From Nocardioides sambongensis (GTDB lineage: Bacteria; Actinomycetota; Actinomycetes; Propionibacteriales; Nocardioidaceae): DNA of 64,000 nt. The DNA lies in contig NZ_CP041091.1 of NCBI RefSeq assembly GCF_006494815.1, positions 124,001-188,000 of the forward strand, written 5' to 3'. Shown piece after piece: positions 9,093-19,340 of this stretch. The notes beneath the pieces were generated by a model. It did not search any database. It had not been told where the DNA came from and worked only from the letters and a program-made list of their open reading frames with translations. The stretch's first letter is position 1. Each line of letters opens with the position of its first letter. A program made the translations under genes and the position numbers.

Positions 9093-10346
9093 ATGGACTT
9101 CGCCCACGACTCACGCACCGAGGAAATGCAGGGCCGGATGCGCGCCTTCATGGAGGAGCACGTGCTCCCCGCCGAGGCGGTGTTCGACGCCCAGCTCGCC
9201 GACTCCGGAGACCGGTGGGCGTGGTCACGCGTGCCGGTGCTCGCCGACCTGCGCACCACCGCCCGCGAGCAGGGGCTGTGGAACCTCTTCCTGCCGGGCG
9301 AGCACGCGGGCGTGGAGGGCGCCGGCCTGACCAACCTGCAGTACGCACCGATCGCCGAGCTCAGCGGCCGGTCCAAGCTCGCGCCGCCGGCGATGAACTG
9401 CTCGGCCCCGGACACCGGCAACATGGAGGTGCTCTCCATGTTCGGCACCCCGGAGCAGAAGGAGCGCTGGCTGCACCCGCTGCTGCGCGCCGAGATCCGC
9501 TCGGCCTTCGCGATGACCGAGCCCGACGTCGCCTCCTCCGACGCCACCAACATCTCCACCCGGATCACCCGGGACGGTGACGAGTACGTGGTCAGCGGGC
9601 GGAAGTGGTGGATCACCGGCGCGATGAACCCCGACGCCGAGATCCTGATCGTGATGGGCAAGACCGATCCCGACGCCGACCGGCACCGCCAGCAGTCGAT
9701 GATCCTCGTCCCCCGGGACACCCCCGGCCTGGAGATCGTCCGCGGCATGGAGGTCTACGGGTACGACGACCACGACCACGGCGGTCACGCCGAGCTGGTC
9801 TTCCACGACGTACGGGTCCCGGCGGCCAACCTGATCGGCGAGGAGGGGCAGGGCTTCGCGATCGCCCAGGCCCGCCTCGGACCGGGCCGGATCCACCACT
9901 GCATGCGCGCCCTCGGGCTGGCCGAGCGGGCCGTGGAGCTGATGTGCGCCCGCGCCGACGAGCGGGTCGCGTTCGGCCGCAAGCTCTCCGACCAGGGAGT
10001 GGTCCGCGACTGGATCGCCGAGTCGCGGGTGAAGATCGAGCAACTGCGGCTGCTCTGCCTCAAGGCGGCCTGGCTGATGGACACCAAGGGCAACAAGGGC
10101 GCCCACACCGAGATCCAGGCGATCAAGATCGCCACCCCGGCGACCGTGGAGTGGATCCTGGACAAGGCGATCCAGACGCACGGCGCCGGCGGCCTCTCCC
10201 AGGACTTCCCACTGGCGCCGGCCATCGCCGGGATCCGCACCCTGCGGTTCGCCGACGGCCCCGACGAGGTCCACAAGCAGGCGCTGGCCCGCCACGAGCT
10301 GCGCCGGCAGGCCGGTCTCCGCGAGCAGGCAGGGGCGGCCCGATGA
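9093..10346 (+). CDS. Acyl-CoA dehydrogenase, ACAD10/11-like
   Basis: A 417-residue FAD-dependent acyl-CoA dehydrogenase (flavin loop AMTEPDVASSDATNI; FGRKLSDQGVVRDWIAESR). The C-terminal catalytic-base loop reads ADGPDEVH rather than YEGTNEI, as in the ACAD10/11 branch, which fits the kinase gene upstream. It is separated from that kinase by about 96 nt and has its own GAGGAGAGG ribosome site. It oxidises an acyl-CoA to enoyl-CoA and passes electrons to ETF. Substrate unknown. Confidence 0.9.
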   Translation: MDFAHDSRTEEMQGRMRAFMEEHVLPAEAVFDAQLADSGDRWAWSRVPVLADLRTTAREQGLWNLFLPGEHAGVEGAGLTNLQYAPIAELSGRSKLAPPAMNCSAPDTGNMEVLSMFGTPEQKERWLHPLLRAEIRSAFAMTEPDVASSDATNISTRITRDGDEYVVSGRKWWITGAMNPDAEILIVMGKTDPDADRHRQQSMILVPRDTPGLEIVRGMEVYGYDDHDHGGHAELVFHDVRVPAANLIGEEGQGFAIAQARLGPGRIHHCMRALGLAERAVELMCARADERVAFGRKLSDQGVVRDWIAESRVKIEQLRLLCLKAAWLMDTKGNKGAHTEIQAIKIATPATVEWILDKAIQTHGAGGLSQDFPLAPAIAGIRTLRFADGPDEVHKQALARHELRRQAGLREQAGAAR

Positions 10347-11521
10347 CCGCCGCCGATCTCCGTGAGCGGGTCGAGCGGCTGCTCGCCGAGCACGACCCCG
10401 CCACCACCGACCGTCTCGACTTCCTCCGCGCCCGGTACGACGCCGGGCTGGCCTGGGTGTGGTTCCCCGAGGGCCTCGGCGGACTCGGGCTCGCCCGCGG
10501 CGACCAGGGCCCCGTCGACGCGCTGCTGGCGGAGGCCGGCGCCCCCGGCAACCACCCCGAGCGCAACGGGATCGGCCTGGGCATGGCCGCCCCGACCATC
10601 CTGCGGTTCGGCACCGAGGAGCAGAAGAAGCGCTTCCTGCGACCGCTGTGGACCGGCGAGGAGATCTGGTGCCAGCTCTTCTCCGAGCCCGGCGCCGGAT
10701 CGGACCTGGCCGGGCTGGCCACCCGGGCCGTGCCGGACGGCGACGGGTGGGTGGTCAACGGGCAGAAGGTGTGGACCTCGGGGGCGCACAACGCCCAGCT
10801 CGCGATCCTGGTCGCCCGCACCGACCCGGACGCGCCGAAGCACCGGGGGCTGACCTACTTCCTCTGCGACATGACCGACCCCGGGGTCGAGGTGCGTCCG
10901 CTGCGCCAGATCACCGGCGAGGCCGAGTTCAACGAGGTCTTCCTCAACGACGTGCGGATCCCCGACAGCCAGCGGCTCGGCGAGGTCGGGCAGGGGTGGC
11001 TGGTGGCCGCCGCCACCCTGGACAACGAGCGGGTGGCGATCGGTGGCGCGGCAGCGCCGCGGGAGGCCGGGATGATCGGGAAGGTCGCCCGGACCTGGCG
11101 CGAGCGGCCCGAGCTGCGCACCACGGGCGTGCACCAGCAGCTGGTCGAGTCGTGGGTCGACGCCGAGGTGGCCCGGGTCACCGGCGTGCGCCTGCGCCAG
11201 AAGCTCGCCCAGGGACAACCCGGTCCGGAGGGGTCGGCGATGAAGCTGGTCTTCGCCGGTCTCGCCCAACGGCTCTCCGGCTTGGAGCTCGAGCTGCTCG
11301 CCGAGGACGGCCTGCGCTACTCCGACTGGACCATGGTCCGACCCGACCGGGTCGACTTCACCGGCCGCGACGCCGGTTACCGCTACCTGCGCGCGAAGGG
11401 GAACTCCATCGAGGGCGGCACCTCGGAGATCCTGCGCAACGTCATCGCCGAACGCGTCCTCGGCCTCCCCGGTGAGCACCGGGTGGACAAGGACGTGCCG
11501 TGGAAGGAGATCCCGCGATGA
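10343..11521 (+). CDS. Acyl-CoA dehydrogenase, catalytic subunit of a probable heteromer
   Basis: A 392-residue dehydrogenase with the FAD motif LFSEPGAGSDLAGL and the active-site loop SIEGGTSEILRN near the C-terminus, which supplies the catalytic Glu. ATG 10343 overlaps the upstream stop and its own stop overlaps the next dehydrogenase (ATGA). Size, order and pairing match the FadE alpha2-beta2 heterotetramers of actinobacterial steroid side-chain degradation (ChsE-type), in which one subunit has the base and the other does not. Confidence 0.88.
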   Translation: MTAADLRERVERLLAEHDPATTDRLDFLRARYDAGLAWVWFPEGLGGLGLARGDQGPVDALLAEAGAPGNHPERNGIGLGMAAPTILRFGTEEQKKRFLRPLWTGEEIWCQLFSEPGAGSDLAGLATRAVPDGDGWVVNGQKVWTSGAHNAQLAILVARTDPDAPKHRGLTYFLCDMTDPGVEVRPLRQITGEAEFNEVFLNDVRIPDSQRLGEVGQGWLVAAATLDNERVAIGGAAAPREAGMIGKVARTWRERPELRTTGVHQQLVESWVDAEVARVTGVRLRQKLAQGQPGPEGSAMKLVFAGLAQRLSGLELELLAEDGLRYSDWTMVRPDRVDFTGRDAGYRYLRAKGNSIEGGTSEILRNVIAERVLGLPGEHRVDKDVPWKEIPR

Positions 11522-12669
11522 GCACGAACGTCCTGGCCACTCCCGCCGACGTCGACCTGCTGCCCACCCAGGACGGTGAGGACCTGCGGGCCGCGGTCCG
11601 CTCGGTGCTCGCGGCCCAGTGCGACCCCACCGCGGTGATCGCCTGCTACGACGGCGACCGCTCGGTGGTGGCGCCGCTGTGGCGTGCCCTCGCGGTCGAC
11701 CTCGGCCTCGCCGGCCTGCTGGTGCCCGAGGAGCACGGCGGCCACGGCGCCACCGCGCGCGACGCCGCCGTGGTGCTCGAGGAGCTCGGCGCGGCCGTGG
11801 CCCCGGTGCCGTTCCTGACCAGCAGCGTGCTCGCCACCGGGCTCCTCGCCTCGCCGACCGCCACCGACGCGGCCGCCGAGGTCCTCACCGCGCTGGCCGC
11901 GGGTGAGCAGGTGGCGACCCTGGTGGTGCCGTGGTCCACCGGGCCCGGCGACGTGCCGCTGCTGGGCAGCGACGGCGGAGCGGTGCGCAGCGTCGCCGGC
12001 GCCGTCGAGGCCGACGTGCTGCTGGTGCCGGTCGCCGCGGCCGGCGGCACCGAGGTGCGGGCGGTCCCGGTGGCCGCGGCCGAGGTGACCGGGGTGCCGT
12101 CGCTGGACATGACGCGACAGCTCGCCGACGTCCGGGTGAGCGCCGAGGCCCTCGCCGCGGCCCCGGTGGTGGTCGCCGATGCGGACGCGGCACTCACCGA
12201 CGCGCTGACGCTGGGCGCCGCCCTGCTGGCCTCCGAGCAGGCCGGGATCATCCGCTGGTGCGTCACCACCACCGTGGCCTACCTGAAGGAGCGGCGGCAG
12301 TTCGGCCGGGTGGTCGGCGGGTTCCAGGCGCTCAAGCACCGGCTCGCCGACCTCTACGTGGAGGCCGAGCAGGCCACGGCGGCGGCGACCTGGGCGGCCG
12401 CGACGGCGGCCGAGGGCGCCGGCCCGGACGCCGGTCCGGACGAGGCACGGCTGGCGTCGGCGGTCGCTGCGTCGTACTGCAGCCGGGTCGCGGTGCACGC
12501 GGCCGAGGAGACCGTGCAGCTGCACGCCGGCATCGCGATGACCTGGGAGCACCCGGCCCACCTGGCGCTGAAGCGCGCCAAGTCGGACCAGATCGCTCTC
12601 GGCTCGCCCGAGCAGCACCATGTGATCGTGGCGGACCTGGCCCGACTGCCGGGCCCGACCGCGGGCTGA
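11518..12669 (+). CDS. Acyl-CoA dehydrogenase-like protein, probable partner subunit
   Basis: A 383-residue acyl-CoA dehydrogenase fold. It keeps the FGRVVGGFQALKHRLADL helix and a TWEHPAHLALKRAK segment but has no YEGT(N/S)EI-type loop; the C-terminus reads GSPEQHH instead. The flavin-binding first half is also weakly conserved. It therefore probably acts with the subunit encoded immediately upstream (4-nt overlap) rather than alone. It ends the first operon; a terminator-like hairpin follows at 12699-12732. Confidence 0.85.
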   Translation: MSTNVLATPADVDLLPTQDGEDLRAAVRSVLAAQCDPTAVIACYDGDRSVVAPLWRALAVDLGLAGLLVPEEHGGHGATARDAAVVLEELGAAVAPVPFLTSSVLATGLLASPTATDAAAEVLTALAAGEQVATLVVPWSTGPGDVPLLGSDGGAVRSVAGAVEADVLLVPVAAAGGTEVRAVPVAAAEVTGVPSLDMTRQLADVRVSAEALAAAPVVVADADAALTDALTLGAALLASEQAGIIRWCVTTTVAYLKERRQFGRVVGGFQALKHRLADLYVEAEQATAAATWAAATAAEGAGPDAGPDEARLASAVAASYCSRVAVHAAEETVQLHAGIAMTWEHPAHLALKRAKSDQIALGSPEQHHVIVADLARLPGPTAG

Positions 12670-12698
12670 CCCACCCTCCCTCCCTCCCCGGGTCAGTC

Positions 12699-12732
12699 AG
12701 GGCGGCCGGTGGCTCGCGCTACCGGCCGCCCT
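12699..12732. terminator. Bidirectional hairpin between convergent genes
   Basis: A perfect 12-bp stem (AGGGCGGCCGGT / ACCGGCCGCCCT) with a 10-nt loop lies between the plus-strand dehydrogenase and the 3' end of the minus-strand regulator, overlapping that regulator's stop. No T-run, as usual in high-GC actinobacteria. Confidence 0.6.
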
Positions 12733-13971
12733 CGGTGTGCCCGATGGCGAGCAGGCCGAGCGCGAGCAGCAGCCGGTCCCGCGGGTCACGGAGGTCGCGC
12801 CCGGTCAGCCCCTCGATCTGCTTGAGCCGGTACAGCACCGTGTTGCGGTGGCAGTAGAGCTCCTCGGCGGCCTTGGTCGGTGATCCGTTGCAGCGGACCA
12901 GCGTGGCGAGCGTGGCGAGCAGCACCTCGGACTGGTGCCGTCCCAGGCCCAGGAGCGGTGCCACCGTCTCCTCGACCAGCAGCGTGCTGACCTCGGGGCT
13001 GGCGCTGAGCAGCAGCTCGGGCAGTCGCTCGGTCACCTGCACCACCTCCACCCGGCCCGCGGCAGCGTCTGCGCGGTGCGGGCGGCCAGCTGGTAGACGC
13101 CGGCGAACCCGGCGACGCCGTCGGCGGCGAGCGCGATCGCGACGCGGCCCGCGGCCGCCGGGGCCAGCAGCGCGGCGAGCTCCTCGCCGGTGCAGCCCTC
13201 CATCGGCACGAGTGCGAACTGTGCGCCGCCTCGCACGTGCCAGAACGAGACCCGGCCGGCCCGCTCCAGCCGGTCCTCCGGCGAGCGCAGCGGCTCCTCC
13301 AGGGAGTCGAACGGCGCCACCACGCAGGCCACCGGCTCGCCGGGTGCGATGCCCAGCGCGGCGGCTGCCTCGTCGATGAGCTCCGGCTGGGCGTGACCGT
13401 CCACCAGACGGTCCAGCAGGCCCTGCTGCCGCTGCAGGTCCCGGCGCGCCAGTCGCGCGCTCTCCCGGCGGTGGGAGTCGATGAGCACGGCGTTCTGCAC
13501 GTCCAGGGCGTGCCAGAGACGTTGGCCCGCGATCAGCAGCACGTGGTCGTCCAGGCCCAGCTCGTCCCGGTCCAGGTCGAGCAGCGCCTCCCACATCACC
13601 CGGGTGCCCAGCGTGTAGGCGTTGAGGACCAGCTCCATCGAGATGCCCTGCCGGGCCCGCCGCCGCCCGGTCTCCCGCCACACGTCGGCCGGCCGGTGCT
13701 CGGGGTCGTCCTGGTCGGCCAGGGTGCGCAGGCCGCGTCGTACGTGCTCGCGGGTGTTGTGCACGACGTCGGCCTTGAGCGCCGGATCGGCCCGCTCGAA
13801 CCAGACCGGGTCGTTGTGCTCGAGCATCGCGGTGATCGAGTCCGCGATCTCGTCGGCGCGGGGGATCAGCGTCGCCCAGGCGCGCTGCAACCGGGCCTCC
13901 AGCTCGGCGTCGACGGTGGCCGGTGCGGGCAGGGGAGCGGGGCGGGGCCCCACGATCCCGGTGCGTGACAT
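12719..13971 (-). CDS. PucR/CdaR-type transcriptional regulator, one frameshift
   Basis: About 417 residues once one lost base near 13050-13056 is restored. The N-terminal 300 residues form a sensory/GGDEF-like region; the C-terminus carries the PucR helix-turn-helix (ELYCHRNTVLYRLKQIE), where family members bind DNA. Start ATG 13971 (MSRTGIVG) is preferred over an earlier in-frame ATG at 14064. It diverges from the liv ABC genes and converges on the dehydrogenase operon, so it may control the importer. The frame break falls in GGCCGGG-type sequence and probably reflects a sequencing error. Confidence 0.78.
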
Positions 13972-14274
13972 GCGCCACAGCGTTGCACCGAATGCACAGT
14001 GCCGCCAAGAGGGCTCCCGCGGTTCGCGGCGGTTCGCACCACTCACTTTGGGCAGTTCGTCCATACCCCTGGTTTGTGCAGATCGTCCAGAGTGAGGGAC
14101 GCCACATCACGACCGCCGAACGGTTCTCACCCGGACCCGGAGGTCGTCCCCGCTGGAAGCAGCGTCGCCGGCCGATCGGCCGGCGGTCCCCGATCCGCCG
14201 ATCCGCCGATCCGCTGCGCCTCCCGTCCACCTCCACTGCACGCGCCCCGCTGCGCCAGCCCACCAGGAGATCCC
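13972..14274. promoter_or_regulatory. Divergent intergenic region between the PucR regulator and livG
   Basis: About 300 bases without a gene. It holds a direct repeat, GCAGTTCGTCCA (14052-14063) and GCAGATCGTCCA (14078-14089), spaced 26 bp apart, i.e. 2.5 helical turns, a possible site for the adjacent regulator. Further on there is an 8-bp tandem repeat, CCGATCCG about three times (about 14190-14213). No clear -35/-10 pair was identified. Confidence 0.35.
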
Positions 14275-15089
<815 letters not shown>

Positions 15090-15093
<4 letters not shown>

Positions 15094-15808
15094 CCAGCCT
15101 GACCGTGCACGGACTCGGCGTCAGCTACGGCCCGGTCCGCGCCCTGGACGGCGTCGGCTTCGAGGTGCCCGGCGGGATCACCGCCGTGCTCGGCGCGAAC
15201 GGCGCGGGGAAGACGACGCTGCTGCGCACCCTCTCCGGCCTGGTCGCCCCCACCGCCGGGACCGCGCGCCTCGACGACATCGACCTGCTGCGCACCCCCG
15301 CCGAGGAGATGACCCGGGTGGGGCTGGCCCACGTCCCGAGGGACGCGGCGTGATCGCCGAGCTCACCGTCGCGGAGAACCTGCACCTCGGTGCGCTGGGC
15401 GCTCGGGCCGCCCGGCGCGGCGCGGACCGCCGGTTCGACCTGGCGCGGGTCTACGACCTCTTCCCGGTGCTGGGGGAGCGGGCCGGTCAGACCGCGCACA
15501 CCCTCTCCGGTGGCGAGCGACAGATGCTGGTGGTCGGCCGGGCGCTGCTCGCCGAGCCGTCCATCCTGCTCCTCGACGAGCCCTCCCTCGGCCTCGCACC
15601 GCGCGTGGTGGCGCAGATCTTCGCGCTGATCCGCGACCTCGTCGACCAGGACGGCCTCACCGTGCTGCTCGCCGAGCAGAACGCCCGCAGCGCGCTGTCG
15701 ATCGCCGACCGCGCGCTGGTCCTCGGCCTGGGCCGCGTCGTCGTCGACGAGCCGGCCGCCACCCTCGCCGGCGACGACCGGCTCCGACACGCCTACCTCG
15801 GCGCCTGA
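15090..15808 (+). CDS. livF: Branched-chain amino acid-type ABC transporter ATPase (LivF-like), one frameshift
   Basis: About 239 residues after correction. The first part has Walker A GANGAGKTT. Near 15338 one G is missing: restoring it turns HVPRDAA-stop into HVPEGRGVIAELTVAENL, the normal LivF sequence. The rest carries LSGGERQM, Walker B LLLDEPSLGL and the switch region. ATG 15090 overlaps the LivG stop. Both halves are intact, so this is very probably one functional gene with a sequence error. Confidence 0.85.
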
Positions 15809-15842
15809 GACGACGCGCTCATCCGACTGGAGGACACACCCC

Positions 15843-16721
15843 GTGCAACAGCTGTTGACCACCACCTTGAGCGGACTGACGCTCGGGTTCGTCTACGCCG
15901 CGTTCGCGCTGGCGCTGGTGATGATCTGGCGATCCACCCGGATCGTGAACTTCGCCCAGGCGCCGATGGCGATGATCACCGCCTACGTGGCGCTGGTCCT
16001 GATCGACGCCGGCTACTCCTACTGGATCGGGTTCGCCGCCGCGCTGCTGGCCGGCTTCGCGCTCGGCGCCCTGGTGGAGTGGCTGGTGATCCGCCGGGTC
16101 GACGCGAGCAACCCGATCAACCCGGTGATCCTGACCCTCGGACTCTTCATCGTCTTCCACTCGCTGGCCGCACTGGTCTTCGGGTCGCGGTTCCGCTCCT
16201 TCCCGGCTCCGTTCGGGGTACGCGGGTTCGAGGTCGGTGACGTGACCATCGCGCTGACCGGCTTCGGCGTGTTCACCATCGTCGCGGTCCTGGTCGCTCT
16301 CGGCGCCCTGGTGCTGCTCTTCCGGTTCACCGACGTCGGACTGCGGATGCGGGCCTCCGCCTTCAACCCGGAGGTCTCCCGGCTGCTCGGAGTGCGGGTC
16401 GGCCGGATGCTCAGCCTCGGCTGGGCGCTCGCGGCCGTCCTCGGCTCCCTGGCCGGCCTGCTCATCGCCGGCGGCGGCCTGGTCCACCCCTCCTACATGG
16501 ACCCCGTGGTCGTCTACGGGTTCGTGGCCGCCGTGCTCGGCGGCCTGGACAGCCCGGCCGGGGCGGTGCTCGGAGGCCTGCTGCTCGGCCTGAGCCTCAG
16601 CTTCGTCAGCGGCTACCTCGGCTCGGAGCTGGTGGCACTGGCGGCCCTGGTGGTGCTGATGGGCGTGCTGCTGGTGCGCCCCGGCGGCATCTTCGGCGGC
16701 ATCGCGGAGCGGAGGGTCTGA
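15843..16721 (+). CDS. livH: Branched-chain amino acid-type ABC permease (LivH-like)
   Basis: 292 residues, about eight membrane helices, with the LivH-type segment MRASAFNPEVSRLLGVRV (EAA-like loop that contacts the ATPases) and GGLDSPAGAVLGGLLLG. GTG 15843 follows GGAGGAC. Its stop overlaps the next permease gene. Forms the membrane channel with LivM. Confidence 0.88.
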   Translation: MQQLLTTTLSGLTLGFVYAAFALALVMIWRSTRIVNFAQAPMAMITAYVALVLIDAGYSYWIGFAAALLAGFALGALVEWLVIRRVDASNPINPVILTLGLFIVFHSLAALVFGSRFRSFPAPFGVRGFEVGDVTIALTGFGVFTIVAVLVALGALVLLFRFTDVGLRMRASAFNPEVSRLLGVRVGRMLSLGWALAAVLGSLAGLLIAGGGLVHPSYMDPVVVYGFVAAVLGGLDSPAGAVLGGLLLGLSLSFVSGYLGSELVALAALVVLMGVLLVRPGGIFGGIAERRV

Positions 16722-17869
16722 TGGCGACGTTGAAGCGGTACCTGAGCCCCGCCGGCGCCACCGGCCGGCTGCTGATCGCGCTGGTCGGGCTGGTCGCGGC
16801 GTTCGCCGTGATCGGGCTGGTCGGCGAGTTCCGGGCCACCCAGCTGGCGTCGATGGCCTACCTCGGCATCGCCGCGGCCGGCCTGACCGTGCTCACCGGG
16901 CTCAACGGACAGCTCTCGCTGGGCCACGGCGCCTTCATGGCGATCGGCGCCTACACCGCCGCGCTGCTGCTGCCGGACGCCGATGCGGCGGTGCCGCTGC
17001 CGGTGGTGCTGCTCCTCGCCACCGCGGTCACCGTCCTGGTCGGTGCGCTGGTCGGCGTCGCCGCGGCCCGCCTGCACGGTCCCTACCTGGCCGGTGCCAC
17101 CCTCGCGCTGGCCGTCGCCGTCCCCGGGCTCGCGATCTACTTCGGCGGCACGCTCGGAGGGGAGCAGGGGCTCTCGGTCGCGGTGCCGGAGGTGCCGGCC
17201 TGGTTCGCCGACCAGGTCTTCTTCCTCACCGGCACCGACCCCTCCCGCGGCCGCTACGTCACCTACGTGGCCTGGCTGGTGCTGGTCCTGGTGCTGCTGG
17301 TGCTGGCCAACCTGTCCCGCAGCCGCACCGGGCGGCTGTGGCGGGCGGTGCGCGACGACGAGATCGCCGCCCAGCTGGCCGGCATCGACCTCGCCCGCAA
17401 CCGGGTGCTCGCCTTCGTGGTCAGCGCGGCCTGCGCCGGGCTCGGCGGCGCGGTGATGGCGCTCGCGGTGCGGATCACCGCCCCCAGCGGCTTCACGATC
17501 ACGCTCTCGCTGACCCTCGTCGCCGCCATCGTGCTCGGTGGCCTCGGCAGCCTCTCCGGCGCCCTGATCGGCGCCGCCCTGCTCACCTTCCTGCCCCAGG
17601 TCGTCACCCAGCTCGGTGGAGACCTCGGACTCGACGACGTCCAGTCCGCACAGCTCGCCCCGCTGGTCTACGGCGTGGTGATGGTGCTCGTCGTGCTGCT
17701 CGCCCCGGCCGGACTGGTCGGGTCGCTGCAGCGGTGGCGGCTGCAGCGGGCGGGCCGTCGCGCCGCCGCGGCGGCAGGGGAGAGGGCGACGCCGTCAGAG
17801 GCCACCGAGACCAGTCCCGAACCGTCTTCGTCCACCTCAACCCAACCGACACCGAGAGGCGCACACTGA
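16721..17869 (+). CDS. livM: Branched-chain amino acid-type ABC permease (LivM-like)
   Basis: 382 residues with the LivM signature GLNGQLSLGHGAFMAIGAY near residue 65 and RAVRDDEIAAQLAGI as the cytoplasmic coupling loop, then GGLGSLSGALIGA. A hydrophilic tail of about 50 residues, rich in Thr/Ser/Pro, is not needed for the fold. ATG 16721 overlaps the LivH stop and its stop overlaps the binding protein start. Confidence 0.88.
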   Translation: MATLKRYLSPAGATGRLLIALVGLVAAFAVIGLVGEFRATQLASMAYLGIAAAGLTVLTGLNGQLSLGHGAFMAIGAYTAALLLPDADAAVPLPVVLLLATAVTVLVGALVGVAAARLHGPYLAGATLALAVAVPGLAIYFGGTLGGEQGLSVAVPEVPAWFADQVFFLTGTDPSRGRYVTYVAWLVLVLVLLVLANLSRSRTGRLWRAVRDDEIAAQLAGIDLARNRVLAFVVSAACAGLGGAVMALAVRITAPSGFTITLSLTLVAAIVLGGLGSLSGALIGAALLTFLPQVVTQLGGDLGLDDVQSAQLAPLVYGVVMVLVVLLAPAGLVGSLQRWRLQRAGRRAAAAAGERATPSEATETSPEPSSSTSTQPTPRGAH

Positions 17870-19227
17870 TGAGGTCAACCCTTCCCGACAAGCTCCGCCG
17901 CCGTCCGACGGCGGCCGTCGCCGCCACCGTCCTCGCCGCCTGCGCCGCGCTCTCCGCGTGCGGAGCCGGCGAGGACCGCGAGGACTCCGCCGACGAGGCC
18001 CGCAACGCGGTCGGCGTCACCGACGACACGATCAAGATCGGCGGCCACTTCCCACTCACCGGTGTCGCGGCCCCCGGCTACAGCGAGATCCCGACCGGCC
18101 ACCAGGCCTACTTCGACTACGTCAACGCCAACGGCGGGGTCAACGGTCGTCAGATCGAGTTCGTGGTCAAGGACGACGCCTACAACCCGACCAACACCAG
18201 CAGCGTGACCAACGAGCTGGTGCTGCAGGACGAGATCTTCGGCATGGTCGGCGGCCTGGGCACACCGACGCACGGGGCCGTGATCGACTTCCTCAACGAC
18301 GAGCAGGTGCCCGACCTGTTCGTCTCCTCCGGTTCGCGCCAGTGGGGCGAGACGCCCGAGGAGTATCCCTACACCTTCGGGTGGCAGCCCGACTACGTGA
18401 TCGAGGGCAAGGTGATCGGCCAGTACATCGCCGAGAACCTGCCCAAGGCGAAGGTCGGTCTCTTCCTGCAGGACGACGACCTCGGTGCCGACGGCGAGAG
18501 CGGGGTGCGCCAGTTCATCGACGACCAGATCGTCGAGACCGTCTCCTACACGCCGGGCAACACCGACGTCGCGCCGCAGATCGCCAAGCTCCAGGCCGCC
18601 GGCGTCGACCTCGTGGTCGGCTTCAACGTGCCCTCCTACACCGCGCTGTCGCAGCTGGTCGCGCTGAAGACCGGCTTCGCCCCGCAGTGGATCTACAGCA
18701 ACGTCGGCTCCGACCCGAACCTGGTCGGCTCGCTGCTCGCCAACTTCTCCGAGGGCGCCGTCGACGGCGGTGCCGGACTGCTCGACGGGGTGATCACCAC
18801 CGAGTACATGCCCGGCGCGGACGCTCCGGACGACCCGTGGACCCAGCTGTGGCAGAAGGTCTGGGACGAGCACGGCAAGGACGGCGAGCTGACCAACTAC
18901 CGGATCTACGGCATGGCCGAGGCGTACACCTTCGTCCAGGCACTCCAGGCCGCGGGCGAGGACCTCACCCGCGACGGCATCGTCGAGGCCCTCGAAGAGG
19001 CTGGCGCCGAGTTCGAGGGACCCGGCTTCGGTCCGTTCCGCTACTCCGCCGACAGTCACCTCGGCCTCTCCGGCCTGCAGGTGGTCGAGCTCAAGGGCGG
19101 AGCCGGCGAGCCGCTGACCCCGGTCCTGGTCACCGACCTGGGCGACGCCGCGATCGAGGAGGACGACTCCGCCGCCGGTGACGCGCCGCCGGAGAGCGGC
19201 ATCCCCGAGGTCGACGCCGTCGACTGA
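17869..19227 (+). CDS. ABC transporter substrate-binding lipoprotein (type 1 periplasmic fold)
   Basis: 452 residues. An N-terminal signal with a lipobox ending LSAC implies lipid anchoring outside the membrane. The mature protein begins DDTIKIGGHFPLTG and shows the Leu/Ile/Val-binding-protein fold (IEFVVKDDAYNPTNT; GTPTHGAVIDFLND). An acidic tail ends the protein. Its ligand is unknown; gene order makes it the receptor for the upstream Liv-type importer. Two strong hairpins follow the stop. Confidence 0.88.
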   Translation: MRSTLPDKLRRRPTAAVAATVLAACAALSACGAGEDREDSADEARNAVGVTDDTIKIGGHFPLTGVAAPGYSEIPTGHQAYFDYVNANGGVNGRQIEFVVKDDAYNPTNTSSVTNELVLQDEIFGMVGGLGTPTHGAVIDFLNDEQVPDLFVSSGSRQWGETPEEYPYTFGWQPDYVIEGKVIGQYIAENLPKAKVGLFLQDDDLGADGESGVRQFIDDQIVETVSYTPGNTDVAPQIAKLQAAGVDLVVGFNVPSYTALSQLVALKTGFAPQWIYSNVGSDPNLVGSLLANFSEGAVDGGAGLLDGVITTEYMPGADAPDDPWTQLWQKVWDEHGKDGELTNYRIYGMAEAYTFVQALQAAGEDLTRDGIVEALEEAGAEFEGPGFGPFRYSADSHLGLSGLQVVELKGGAGEPLTPVLVTDLGDAAIEEDDSAAGDAPPESGIPEVDAVD

Positions 19228-19232
19228 GCCGT

Positions 19233-19302
19233 CCGGCCCGGGCCTGCGCCCGGGCCGGCCCGGCCACCGACGTCCGTGCGGGCCCTCCCGGCCCGCACGG
19301 AC
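19233..19302. terminator. Two tandem GC-rich hairpins after the importer operon
   Basis: First hairpin: CCGGCCCGGGC (19233-19243), 4-nt loop, GCCCGGGCCGG (19248-19258). Second: GTCCGTGCGGGCC (19272-19284), 5-nt loop, GGCCCGCACGGAC (19290-19302). Both stems are perfect. They probably end or attenuate the liv transcript before the ligase gene. Confidence 0.65.
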
Positions 19303-19340
19303 ATCCCGCACCGTCCCGCAACCTCCAGCGAAGGAGAACC

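Noticed and set aside
15350..15808. The second half of livF as a separate gene starting at 15350
   Set aside because: It lacks a Walker A motif and begins in the middle of the ABC fold; adding one G near 15338 joins it to the upstream half exactly.
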